DNA from: Paramecium pentaurelia
Lineage: Eukaryota; Ciliophora; Oligohymenophorea; Peniculida; Parameciidae
NCBI GenBank assembly: GCA_905183005.1
Contig: CAJJDO010000008.1
Span: forward strand, 498,927 to 562,926
Direction: 5' to 3'
DNA: 64,000 bases
Below the pieces are notes generated by a model, which worked only from the letters and a program-made list of their open reading frames with translations, ran no database searches and was not told where the DNA came from. Below, piece by piece: positions 36,127 to 49,600 of this stretch. A program made the translations under genes and the position numbers. Within the stretch, counting starts at the first letter, position 1. Every line of letters begins with the position of its first letter.

Positions 36127-37570
36127 ATGATAAATCTTGTTGAAGGTGTATTTGTTCCATCTGATGAATCTAATCTAGCATATTTTGATCTGTTAAAGAA
36201 ATCCTACAATGATGGTAATACTAAAAATCTATTTTAAGGCAATGCAGCATAAATTTATAATTTATTTTCTGGAGACACTTAAAAGCATATTACATTAGAG
36301 ATATTTACTTAATAAATAGAAGCCATTAGAAATAGAGAAGGAAATATTTCTTACTGGGCTTATTCAACTGTTGATAAAGAATAACCAAGCATTTTATTAG
36401 GTTTTGAAAAACATTTGGGAACTGGTACTTTATTTTGGTCATATGATCAAAAAGGTAAAATTGCCTCTTTCAGTATGAATGATCATCTATAACCATCAAT
36501 GATTTAGTGGATTAAACAATATCCAAATAAATTTTCATTTTCTGCTATTGCTGATGACAATGTAATAGCAAACTATTTTGGAACAAGAGAATAAACATTG
36601 ATGAGTGTTTTCAAAATAATTGTTGCCATAGAATATTGTAAACAATTAAGTGATGGTAAAATAAACGATGAAGATTGGATTAATTTAAATGAAGTTAATA
36701 AGTTTTATATAAAAGAATTAGATATATCCCATAAAAATTTTTTGTAAATTTGGGAATAGTAAGGAAAAATAAAAGATGGTTAAATACAATTAAAGGAAAT
36801 TGCAATAGGGATGATAGCATTAAGTTCTAATGCTTGTACTGAATACTTAGAAACTCTATTTACTTTAGAATCTATTTAAAATACTGTAGATTAAATAGGA
36901 TTGAAATAAAGTTAAATCTTCTATTTAAGTTCATTTTTATTAGTGTTCACTTAAGATAACAAAGATACAAGAGAAGATTTCATTAAATATATTTAGAATC
37001 TTTCAGTAGAATAAGTATAAAAAAAGAGTTTAGAGATACATAATTAATTAATTTTAAATAATGAGAGTGCAAAAGATTATTTAAGTAGAGGTAAGTAATT
37101 ATTAGATGGAGAAGTTTTAAAAATTCAATCAAAATATTTCACAAAATCAACAACTTTAGAATATTCAAAATTACTTGATAAATTAAATAATGGTATTTAG
37201 TTTAATGAAAAGTTTTATTAATATTTTTATGCTTTAATGGGATATGTTTCTATGTAAAATCCTGCTTTGGCTTAGGAATATGATCATGTTGGAGTATTTA
37301 TTTATTATAAAATTTTAGGTTAAAGGTGGATCATCAGCTATATAAGGAGATGATTTCTGTGTATTAACAATTGGATTCTTTTAATAAATGAAGAAAGCTA
37401 TTCCATTCAAAAAAACTTCAATTGCTTTTTTCATTGAATCCTTAGATTATGATACCGAATATCAATTAATCTTTGAATAATATAATGAATTTATAGCTCT
37501 ATTAAGTTTGAATGGATATTATTTGAATGCGGTTTCAAAAGAGTTATCTTAAGATCAAATAAAGTTGTGA
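36127..37570 (+). CDS. Beta-lactamase-like serine hydrolase
   Basis: ATG 36127; one intron 37294-37318 (25 nt); 472 codons plus TGA 37568-37570. Three active-site motifs of penicillin-binding-protein/class A beta-lactamase folds occur in order: SVFK (Ser about residue 160), SSN at about 233-235 in the context ALSSNACTEYLETLF (compare SDN), and KGGSS at about 391 (compare KTG). Eukaryotic members of this fold generally act on peptides, esters or amides rather than antibiotics. No usable signal peptide is seen from this start, though a hydrophobic ATG run lies just upstream out of frame. The C-terminal part (GDDFCVLTIGFF) continues the fold. Confidence 0.65.
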
Positions 37571-37755
37571 TTTTTAATATAACAATTATTAAAAGATTTA
37601 ATTATGTTGTGTCATTAGTATTTTATGATATTATACAAAGAATAGTATATTGATATGGATGATTAGGTAAATACTTGATAATTTATGGATTTAAGTTGTT
37701 TGAGATATTATGAAATAACCGATTATCATAAATATAATATTAATATATTGATAAT
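37571..37755. other. Intergenic spacer
   Basis: About 185 nt between two plus-strand genes, AT-rich; it presumably holds a 3' end and a promoter. Nothing else seen. Confidence 0.5.
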
Positions 37756-40305
37756 ATGGGTTGTATTGGAAGTACTTCTAGAAACTTGTAATAGCCAACA
37801 TTTTCAGCTATTCTGACAGAGATTTTTGAACTTGTGCCAAGAGAGGAAACATTAAAAGAATTCAACAAGAAATCTGAAATTATGAAATACTTTAATGAGT
37901 TCGATTGGGCAAAGATTTAACCTTAATTTAAGTTAGAAGTAAAAACGTTGATAGATCACATAGAATCTTATAAAATTAGATTGATTGATTCTGCATTATA
38001 TGTAGAAAGTAAAATAGTAATAATAACAAACAATTAATTAGAAATTATCTCAAAATCCTATTATAATAAAAATGTGTATGCACATATTATAAGAGCTCAT
38101 ACTTAATTTAGATAAGTTTATATAATTGAAAGAAATTCCAGTTTAGAATTAAATTTATGAGGAATCTAAAATTGAAATAAGTCAGAGATCTATTCAAATA
38201 GAACATTTATAAACCTTAACATAAGTTTCAGATAACTTTTTAAAGTTTGAATTAGCATTTTCTAATATTATCTCTTAGTTGATTAATGATAAAATGACAT
38301 ATGCAATGTAAGAAAAATATATTTTCTTAAGGGTTTGGTGGGGTTAGTTTTTAGAAACTTTGGAATCATTTTCAAATAAGAAAGCAAATAAATAATTCTA
38401 AAGTGAAAATATATAATGCATTTTGACATTTTTAGAATATATAATAGGTACTAAGTTAGGTTATTCTGATTAATTGTAAATAATTTATAAATATTATATT
38501 AGTGAATGGGTAACTAAGACAAATGAAGAAATGTCAGCAGTTTAAGAATTACTTGATTTAATTTCAGATCCATTTATTGTAATGTCTGTTTATAAGAATG
38601 CTTTTTTAAGAATTCCATAAGAAAGATTATTTGTAACAAAAAGTTAAAAAGCTTTATTTAATATATTAATGAAAGATCATAAAAAGTTTATTTCTCAACC
38701 TATATGGCATAAATTAACAGAAACATTTTTAGAAAGAGCTTTAAATTAATAGTTATATGAAGAATTATTTTTAATGTTATTTAATAATTTTGATGAAGAT
38801 TATTGGAAAAATCCTTAAGATATATTTGATATTACTTATATTGTTTTAGAAGTAGCCAAATAGATTAATTAATTATCTAATACTGAGCTTTTTATATTTA
38901 CTAAATTAGTTGATTATTTAGATACTCCTAATGATAAGAATTCATTTGAAAGTCCTAGTGCCCCACCTTTATTGAAGAAAACATCAGAATATAAAAATAT
39001 TCATGTTACTTCAAATGTGAAAAACTCAGTTATTAAATTATTAATTAATCTTTTTAATTCAATAGAAACTAATTAATTTATTCTATTTTAATAAACTTAA
39101 ACTATAAAGGCAATTCTTAATAATTTAAGAGCTAATCCAGAGATAGAAACATTTAATGATACTAAACTTTGTTTAATTGCATTACTAAAATAAATATCAT
39201 CAGATACTAATAGTGTATAATTATTTATATAATAAATACTTGCATTTGCTTATAATTATAATTTAAATTTAATTAATAATACAGCTATTAATATTGATAT
39301 TCTAATTAATTTATTGATCATTTTACATGAATGTATATAAAAAATAGAAACATTTAATTCAACAATTATTATAACAGAAGAAATGATAGTTATGTTAATT
39401 GAAATAGCTGAATTTGATCATTAGATTTCATTAAAATGTGCATAGATTTTAACATCTTTGTTTTTATAAGCAGGAAAAATAAATTCTAATGAAAATAATG
39501 AAATTAATTCATATCTTGTACCTAATTCTAATATTATTGGATTAAGTGCATATTTTTTATCAAATTCAGTATTAATTAGTTATAATGAACCAGAATATGT
39601 AAGAACATTAATAAATTAATTTTTTGATTTCATACCTGGAAGATTGAATAATCAACAAATTGTATCTATTATAGCTTATATAATTGATGATTCTTCAATT
39701 AAATAAGGAAATAGTAAATTATCAAAATCTAATAGAAAAATTAATTTTGATACTTTTAAAGATAAAGAATTAAGATTGTGTATGATTATAAAATTAATTT
39801 CATATATGGATGATGAAATTTCTAAAGATTTTAATGAACTTTTATATTCATTTCTTGGTGCATAATTTCAAATTTACAAGAAAAAAGGATTTGGTGCATA
39901 GTAAATATAAATATCATTAAAAGTTAGGATTTATAAATATTATTATCAAAAAATAATATAAATACAGAAATATAAGAAATATTATCAAAATGTAATTTAA
40001 TAAGTTAAATTGATTTTGAGAAAATAAAGAAATAATTTAAAGATAATTTATCTAATTAGAATAATTAAAATGGAATAATAAATTTAGATGATATTTAAGT
40101 GAAGGAAGATATTGAAGTAAATAATTAAATCAATTATTAATAGAGAGGATCAATTTTAAATTAATCTTTCTAAGCTCCCAGTCATATAGAAGTATAATTG
40201 GATGAAAGTTTTGAATAATAATTATAGACTATTAAAAAATAAAAGATGAAATAAGAAAAATTGGAACATTTAACAACTGAATAAAGGGAGATGATGGAAT
40301 ATTGA
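37756..40305 (+). CDS. Large helical protein with N-myristoylation-type start (HID1/dymeclin-like, tentative)
   Basis: ATG 37756 gives MGCIGSTSRNLQQPTFSAIL; Gly2 and Cys3 fit N-myristoylation and palmitoylation. Introns 38116-38146 (31 nt) and 39901-39923 (23 nt) give exactly 831 codons plus TGA. The body is a long run of amphipathic helices of armadillo/HEAT style (NSVIKLLINLFNSIE, LINLLIILHECIQK, ISLKCAQILTSLF). The Gln- and Glu-rich C-terminus ends EHLTTEQREMMEY. Proteins of the HID1 and dymeclin families share a myristoylated start and helical body and work at the Golgi; I see only this general likeness. Confidence 0.6.
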
Positions 40306-40497
40306 TTAATATTTTTAATTTATTTCAAAATATAACAAAAATACTTAATTTGTTATTTTTATTATAATTATTCAATCGCTACATATTCTATAATTTAATA
40401 TTAAATATACTTATATTAATTAAGTGATTCATGATAAGTTTTATTCATAATTTTCTCATTTATAAAGTAATATTATTTTAACAAAAATTTAATTAAA
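40306..40497. other. Intergenic spacer
   Basis: About 190 nt of AT-rich DNA upstream of the kinase gene; no gene seen. Confidence 0.5.
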
Positions 40498-43214
40498 ATG
40501 AAAATCAAGTTAAAATATTATAATGATTGGGGAGAAGAATAAATTTGTATAATAAAGGTGCCTTCAAAAGGAACAGTTGATGATTTGTAATCAGAAATAT
40601 AAAAAATAACATAAATTGAGGTATGTAATCAAAAATTGTATTTATTTACAAATTCTCAAATGATTGAAATAGAAAAGCATTAGTATTTAAGTTCAATTCA
40701 ATTCAGTTAAGAATCTATAGTATTTGTTAAAAATATTGACGATTAATTTAGCATTAATTCTTCTTTTAATTCTTAAAAATAATAATAATTAAAGTCCTAT
40801 AATTCAAATAGTCTTGCTGCAGATCTATAGAATACTGTACATGATTCCTTTCGAAACTCCTTTAAAAATAATTAATTTAAATCAAATACCTCAATAAATT
40901 AACAGAATGATATTGAAAAATTTTATGAATTTATTCAGACCAATAATTTTTAGAAAGCAAAATATTTATTAGATAATTATGAAAAGAATAAAAATCTACT
41001 TTTAAATAACTTATCAGTATTTGGATGGTCATCTCTACATGTATCTATAGTTACTGGATATGAAAAAATTGTTTTATGGTTATTAAGTGAAGGTGCTGAT
41101 GTTAATTTAGAGACAAATGATGGTTGGAATTGTCTCTCATTGGCTGTTTGTTTAAAATTAAAATAAAGTATTTCATATGTTATTATCTTCAGTTGTATTA
41201 TTTTTAATTGGATAACCAGATATAAATATTAATAAAACAAGCAAACATGGAACTGCATTACATTTAGCTGCCCAAATAGATGATGCTGAAATAACAATGT
41301 CTCTATTACAACATCCAAATATTGATGTAAAGTATTTATCATTAATAAATTCAGTATTCAAGATAAGACTAATAAAAGACCTATTGAAGTTGCAGGTACT
41401 CAAGTTAGATAACTATTAAAATATGAAAATGAATTAAAATTAAATACTATTTATAGAAATTCATTTGTGAAATCAATGAATGGAATTACTTTAGAGGATT
41501 TATAGAAAGATGTATGATGATTTTGTATAAAAGAGACTTTTATTATTAATAAACCAAGTAGACCTCCAATTCTTACAGGGAAAGTATTGAAAGTTAATTA
41601 TTTCAAATTGATTATGTATCAAAGATTTATGATAGCTGATCCTGATTCTGGTACATTAGTAAGATTTAAAACAGAGAAAGACATTCCAAATAATCCAAAG
41701 TATTATAAAACTATATATTTTTTAAGTGAAGTAATTGCATTAGATTAAATAAATGAGATAAAAGTATCTAAAGATGAGTGGTTTTAAGAGGATGAATTTT
41801 ATTACTTAGAAATTAAATATTCAACTAATCATATGTTTCTAGCATTCAAAGAAAAGAATGCTGCTAGAAGATGGTATGAAGGTTTGAAGAATTGTGTAGG
41901 ATATGCACGCTATATCAATTAAAATTTCTTATTAAGAAGTTCTATTGATGAAATTAAAAGTGCTAAAAGAGCTTATAATTTAATGTTATAAAAACCTAAT
42001 TAAATTATGAATATTCTAGATTCACCAGCAATTGAATAAAAACAATATATTTAATAACAATAAAAAGCAAAAAAAGAAAAATTTAAATAATCATTAGCTA
42101 GTGTAAGTGAAGCAGAATATGAAATTGATCTTGTTGATGAAAAGGGAAGTTATAAAAAATAAAATTATATTGGTTTATCAAGTTTTAATAATTTCGAATT
42201 AATTGGTAAAGGCAGTTTTGGAAAAGTTTACAAGACTAAATATAAAAATATTTATTGTGCATTAAAATAATAAGAAAAGAGTATGTTAATCAAACATGAT
42301 TATCTAAATTATACTCTTTTAGAACTTTAAATTCTTAAAACTATTAAAAATCCTTTCATTGTTCGCTTATATTTTGCATTCTAAGTTTATATACAAATTA
42401 TTCTAGACACAAAAATACTTATATTTAGCTACTGAACTTTGTCCTGCAGGTGATTTATCTAGATATATGACAAGAGGAAAAGTTTTGGATGAATATACTG
42501 CAAAATTCATTATTGCTTAAATCATATTAGCTATTGAATATCTACATTCTAAATCTATACTTTATAGAGATCTTAAACCAGAAAATATTCTAGTAGATTC
42601 AGATGGATATATCAAACTTACAGACTTTGGTTTATGCAAATAAGGTCATGTAGGTTAAGAAATAATTGCCAATAGTTTCTGTGGATCTCCAGCTTATCTT
42701 CCCCCTGAATTGATTGAAGGTATTGGATCATCTAAAGCAACTGATATTTACTAAATAGGAACAATATTATTTGAAATGCTTACTGGCTATCCTCCGTATT
42801 TTAGTACAAATATTAAAACTTTAATTGAAAATATCAAATATTGTAAATTAAATAATTTTCAAATTCTAGAATAATTATAAATTCCCAAAGGAATTAGTGC
42901 TACAGCAGCAGACCTTTTAAGAATATTACTTATTAAATCTCCTAAAGAAAGATTAGCCTAAGTTGACTTTCATAAAATTAAGAAACATTTATTCTTTGCT
43001 GAAATAGATTGGATAAGACTTTAGGCTAAATAATATAAGCCACCAGGGTTAACTCTTCGAAGCAATTTTAATAACAGTAGAAATGGTTTTCAATTTTTAG
43101 AAAATAAAAATGTAGTTTAAATTGTAATATTTTTAGGATCTTTGTGACATAGATTATAAAGAAGGATATGAAAAGCCTAATTTTATAGAAAATTGGAATA
43201 TTTCATTCATTTGA
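40498..43214 (+). CDS. Ankyrin-PH-AGC-type Ser/Thr protein kinase
   Basis: ATG 40498. Five introns (41168-41192, 41332-41354, 41512-41535, 42385-42406, 43112-43136) leave 865 codons plus TGA 43212-43214. Order: N-terminal ~140 residues, Ser/Gln-rich; ankyrin repeats (GWSSLHVSIVTGYEKIVLWL, then HGTALHLAAQIDDAEITMSL); a PH domain ending FKEKNAARRWYEGLKN; and a kinase domain. Kinase motifs: GKGSFGKVYKTKY (glycine loop), CALKQ (ATP Lys), LYRDLKPENILVD (catalytic loop with the YRD form common in AGC kinases), DFGLCKQG, and FCGSPAYLPPELIEG. The APE-type motif reads PPE and the helix-F Asp is kept in ATDIYQIG. The PH domain suggests recruitment to phosphoinositides. Confidence 0.9.
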
Positions 43215-43618
43215 TATTATAAATTATGTCTTATTTAATATCAATCATTTTTTATATTTAATTAAGAAATTAAGTTGCATTTTTTATAGATTAATTTAAT
43301 AATGTATATATAAATAAATAAAATCTATCAAACAATTTCATTATGAATAAGAATTTCTTATTTTTTATTAATTATAAAATGTTGGATATCATATTAATTT
43401 AGGGATACCATCATTTTATTTAATACTGCAAATAGAGTAATAATTATATCTATTAAACTTTAATTATGGATTTTCTTTAATATATATTTCTTTAAGTGAT
43501 TCATTTTCATATTGAAAAAGTTCAATTTGATAATGGATTCATAGATTGAATTATATAAAAATTATTATGTCTGTATCATTGGTTGTTTATAAAATAATAT
43601 ATAATATATATTAAAATC
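43215..43618. other. Convergent intergenic region
   Basis: About 400 nt between the kinase and dynein stops, AT-rich. No RNA gene, repeat or reading frame I would support. Confidence 0.55.
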
Positions 43619-46600
43619 TCATTCAGTTGAACATAAAAGTGCTACTCCTCTTAACTTCCATTTATGAGCACCTGTACCTTCACAAGGCAATCCAACTCTA
43701 CAAATGAGATATTTATCAGTTCTTCTTGGATACTAAAATGAATAAAATAAAATAATACCTTATAAACAGGGCAACTGTAAGTTGAGGAATTCTTTTCAGC
43801 ATCAGCACCCTTCTTCTTATTAATAGCAGTGACATAAAGGATAGGCAAAGGAGCAAACATCTTCTTTGGTTCTGATTCATCAAGTCCATTTCTACTCCAT
43901 TTACATCCTTCAAGAGATAATCCACTCACATAAACACCTTCTGATTGAATATCTCTAATTTATTCATATTCTCTTTCTTTAACTTAAGTTGATTATACAA
44001 CATCATCCAAAGACCAGGCATCTTTGTCTCCTGGTTTACCTTTATGCATACGAGTGACTTCTTATTTGACAGCAGTCAAGAAACCTTGAGGATTGAAGAA
44101 ACCACCAAGCCAAAAGTGATTAGGTCTGTTGCTCTTTAACCAATCATTTAATTATTTATTACGATCTATTAATGAACTGAACCATGCTCCAAGAGTGGGC
44201 AAGATCCATGAAATTTCTACTCCTGTTGCATCATAAACCCAAGTTAAAGGAACTTTAGCATCATACATAGAATTAATGGCATCTAAAATATCTGGAGTCA
44301 TAATAATCTGACCATCTATAGCATCAATAACATCTGACAATGTTTTTCTACAAATAGCAATAACAATTTGCATTCTTTGTATTTCTTGATATAAGAAAAT
44401 ATTAAGTGGCACAGTCAATCCCTTATCTGGTAAATTCTTTGGACCTGCTAATTTACGAACTTATTCTCTAACTTCTAAATCAACATAATCTGATGGTAAT
44501 TTGGATAATAACTCTCTAGCTTTATCCTAGACTATTTCTTCTCTTGTTTTTCCACCGCCACCGCCAGAATCCTTTGGTCTAGTATCCATAATTGTAATAA
44601 TCATTTCAGTGGATTCTTTCTTTCTAAATGTAATATCAGCATTAACATGTAATCCAAATACTTCAGGATTATCAATATCAGGTAATTACTTAATGACATC
44701 ATGATATTTAATTAATTCTGGCATTTAAGTTGTGGCAGGTATTTTATATTAGAATTTAGTTGGTTTAGTACCACCTCCTGCATCAAATGGTGCTTCAGCT
44801 ATAACATATTCATTTCCAAAGATTGCTTCTTTTAAGTAATCTTCACCATATGCATTAAATAATTCTCTATCCAAATCATCAGTAATACGACCACCATATT
44901 ATACTTCACAAATCATGTATCTAATAACATTCATATTTAAATTCAAATTAGGTGATTATGAAGGAGGTCCACTAAGGAATGAATTCAAATATTTTTCAAT
45001 AAATGCAAGAGATGCTTCAAGATCTGGATTATTAAATTCATATGGAACACACCATCCAAGAGGACCAAATTTACGTCTTTCAATAACAATTGAATGTAAG
45101 AAACAAATTGTATAGATAAGACTTCTCCAATTTGGATGTTCAACTTTTTCTAAGAATTCTTAAGTAATAATTGTAGTAAAGGTCTTATATAAACCAGCTT
45201 TCAATCCCTTTGGTGGTTCATTTGTAACTTTAATAGTCTTTTATAATAGACCCAATGGGAATCTAGGATGTTATTCACAAGTAATCCATAATCTGAAATC
45301 ATCATTAATGGTTGCCTCTGGATTAACAATTGTTTCAATTTCTTCCATAAATTTAAGACCCAAATGACAATTTTATAGAATAACCCACATACCAGTTTCA
45401 AAACCATTTTTAATGACTCTTCTTGCAGCTTCTTCTTGACCTTCTCCCATAGATACTTTTTCACAAAATACTTTTCTCTTCTTTCTTGAGAGATCATCAA
45501 TAGATGAAGTAGGATCAGCACCAGCAGATAATAAGAATAATACTGGATCAGTTTTTGAACTTTCTGCCCAAATAGAATCAATAGGATATGAAATAGGTGC
45601 AGTAAATTCTTTACCTAGAGTTGCATTAATAAAGTGAGTAGCAGCAACTAATGTTCTATCTTCTTTAAGTGAACGTACTAAACATAAAGAGATAAATGGA
45701 CCAATTTCTTTATCAGCAGCAATACGTTCAGCAAAGTCTGGTATTGGTGAATTTTCTGGATCATTTCTATCATTCCATTATCTCCATTATTATTCATTTC
45801 TAGAAATAGATTCTGGTAAATCTCTAAAGAAGGCCATTTGATCTCCATTGAAATGATGTCGAGATAATGCTAATATATTTAACCATTATTTCTCATCTAA
45901 GAATTAGAATGGTTTTTATTTTTCAGTTTTTGGATCCAATGCAGCACCACTCTTTAAGAATTAAGATACATCTCCAGCATTTATTTTTTTATCTGTTTAT
46001 TTAACTTTGAAACACATCATTAAAATAAATGAAATCTTATCCTTTTCAAATAGACCTCTATTAACATATTTATAAACATGGAAGGTAAGATATTTTATGA
46101 TATTATCTACTCTTTTAGATGGTAATGTATTTCTTTCAGATTGATCAATAGAATCATTGAATAATTTTAAGAATTATTCCAAAGATGAATTATACATCCA
46201 ATTTATTAATGACACTTCCAAAATTGTGAAATATAAAGCTGAACCTCTAATTGCAACAGGTCTATATTATTCTCTCTTTTCATTAATTTCTCTTGTCTTT
46301 ACTTCAGCATCCAATAATTTCACTGAAACTTCTTTGGCTTAAGTCTTAGTACTTCCTAACACTTCAATAAGACCCTCATCTTCTAATAAATTACCAGAAG
46401 ATTAAGTCAATCTTTCTAATAAATTCTTATCTAATCTTTATAAATCCTTCTTATTTTAATTGACATCTGCTAATAATTAATTTAGAGAATCTTCCAAAGC
46501 TTTTTATTCTTTACTGATAACTTTACCCAATAATTATTATTCTAAACCACCTTAAGTAACTGTAAAGTCTATAATAGTTGTTTTAGCTGATAATTCAGGA

Positions 46601-49600
46601 GAAAAGGTAGGATTAGCTAATCTACAAAACATAAATAATTTAAATCCATCATCAAAGTCCATCTAAGTACCTCCTACTTCAATATATTTATTTTTCTTAG
46701 CCTTTACTTAGATTTATTTTTCAAGAACTGGATCCAACATTGGATCTACTTCATTTTCAATATTCTCAATAATCAAACATAATCCATCTTACATACAAGG
46801 TTTTAAGAAATTATCTTTGAATTTAGGATGATTCAATGTTGTAATACATCTAAATGGTTCAATTTTATCAGCAAACTTTTATCTGATCCAAAAGTTACCT
46901 TATCCTTATGGATCAATTAATAAAGGATATCTTGTTGAATTAGTAACCATAATACCATTTTGAATTGATAATTCATCTTTAGGTAATCCTTATAAATTCC
47001 ATTCTCCTACTGTAGCATCATCTACTAAAAACTATGTCAAATTCAATCCTGGTGTAACAGGAACACCTCTTCTCTTTTAATCATTTACAAAATAATCACC
47101 TGCCAATAATTATCTATATTCTGCATTGAATGGACCACAATAAGAAATAAATGATGTAGCCAATGAACAATTACCAATTAATTTACGCTTTTGATCAGCT
47201 ATTTCTGTAGCTCCTTATCCCCATCTAGCCTTTTCATCTGAAAGTGATTCAATCAATTATCTGGCTGTAGTAATTCTCTTTTTAGTTTTATTCGATTTTT
47301 GTTCCAAGAATGATTTCTCTTCCATTTATTTATTGAATGTCTCTTTAAGTTTAGCTAAATATTCCTTAATTTCATTTAAATCTCTTTCAGCTTTTGCCAA
47401 TTCCTTTCTTGCAACTTCAAGACGACCTTCTTATATTTACAAATAAACTTTCTTTGGTTTAACAATCTTTGATTTCTCATGATATTCATAAATAGCCTTA
47501 ACCCATTTCAATAGACCTTAAGCAGCCTTTGAAGCACTCTAAGCTTTTTCTTCACTGAACCATTCTTATGACATGTATGGTTACAATAATTCTATAGTTT
47601 CTTCATTAATACCATCTTTTTCAAATCCCTTTAATTTATTTAAAAAGTTCATATCAAAAAGAACTGATTTACCACCTTCATCAAATGAATCCTTCAAAAA
47701 TGAAAAATCAATTTTACTAATCTTAACAGTAACTGATTGAACTGGTAATAATTTACCCATAAAATAAATTACAATAGAATCTATAATTGCTTTCATAATA
47801 TCCATTAAAGTTTTCATAGCCTTCATTTCATCAATATCTTTCTTATCCAATGAATCAACAGCTTCTTATGCTCTAATAAGAGCAGGCATAGCAGCAGCCA
47901 AATCTTTCTCTGCAGCTTATTTCTCACTTGCAATCATTTATGCTTATTTCATACATTAAGCAGTAGTTGCTTCAACTTCATCATTCTTTTAATTAGCTTT
48001 TTTACTTTCCTTTTCCAAATCTTCTAATAATTTTTCAGTCTTTTCTGATGCTTCCTTTAATTAAGCTTCTTCCTCTCTCAAAGCCACACCCATCTTCTCT
48101 ATTTATTTAGCTGCCTCATTAATCTTACTCAAACCAATTTTATATGAATTTTCTTGTAAATCTAATTCAGCATATTTTTTCAAATACAATTCTTTATATG
48201 AATTGAGATAAGAAAGATAACTCTTTGGTGTAACATATACTTATCTTCTCATCTTTTAGAAATAAAGTTCACAAACAGAATTAACCATAATATGAACATT
48301 ACCCATATGTTTCATTAATTCTTCCTTGATATCATTTGTAGTATCTAATTCTTTGAAATTCTTGATGAATGTTTCAGCCACACTAACCAAAGCAGCTTCA
48401 GGCCATGGTAAGAACCAATCAATTGTACATTCATTGAATAATGCTGGGAATTTACGAGATCTATCTCTGAATTTCTAACCTACTGGTGAGAAGCATAAAA
48501 TAATATGTAAATTATCTCTTATTCTATCAACTAAATAGGCATATAAATCACTCTATGGAGGATCAATATTACCCAATTATTTCTCTTTTACATAATCATT
48601 TCTAACATCTGCTAACCAAACTTCTTTTTCATCTTTAGCCAATAAACCAGCAACTTCTCCTGTTGATAAGATCATATTGATATATTCTAAGAATTCTTCC
48701 TTCTTAACTTCACTATCTGTCAATATAAATGTAACCTATCTACCAAGATGACCAGCCCAATCAAATAATTTCTTAATTTCTTCCTTCAAATCTTTCTCAC
48801 TGAAATTTTTAGTCAATATAATTTAATAACAAACATTCTTCAAGATATCAGCAGCCAATCTTGTCAAAGATTATTTACCTGAACCACCAACTCCTACTAA
48901 TAATGCATTTGATCTTGGTTATTTAATCAATCTTGAAATACGTAATAAATGTTTGATAGCATCATCAAATAGCACTAAACTCATTTTCTTTGCTGGATAT
49001 TTATCATTATAATCTTGTAAGAGATTATTACATCTTAATCTTAATCTATCAATAGAATTCACTCCCTCATAAATCTTTTCAGCTTCAACTTCAACTAATC
49101 CATCTTCATTTTTTACATCTTCCTTCAAGAAATCACACATTAAGAATAACTTTTCTTTACTGAATTTATCTTAAATTTCACTATCTAAATGATTATAGAG
49201 ATCCAAAGCAATTTCTTTTATGTAATTACAAACTTGATCCTTATCCTTTTGATTTGTCATTTTATCAACAAAGACTCTTTCACATTCATGCATCCATAAT
49301 CCTACTAAAAATACATCAGATTTCATTGGTCCAACTTAAGCAGCAGTATTAATTGTTTCCTTTCTTACTGACAATATACCCTTAAATACACGAGATAAAT
49401 CTCTCATGTTGAACACATAATGGAATTTAGCAGGTGTTGGTAACATAGTGACTTTGACTTTATTCCAAATTTAAATGGTAGCACCAGTTAAGGTATCAAT
49501 AGCTCTAACAACATCAGGTTAGAAATATTTAGCCTTAAATTAATGTTTGATGATGGGTCCATAAATACCTTCAACTGAGAGTGGTAAAATCATATTGAAA

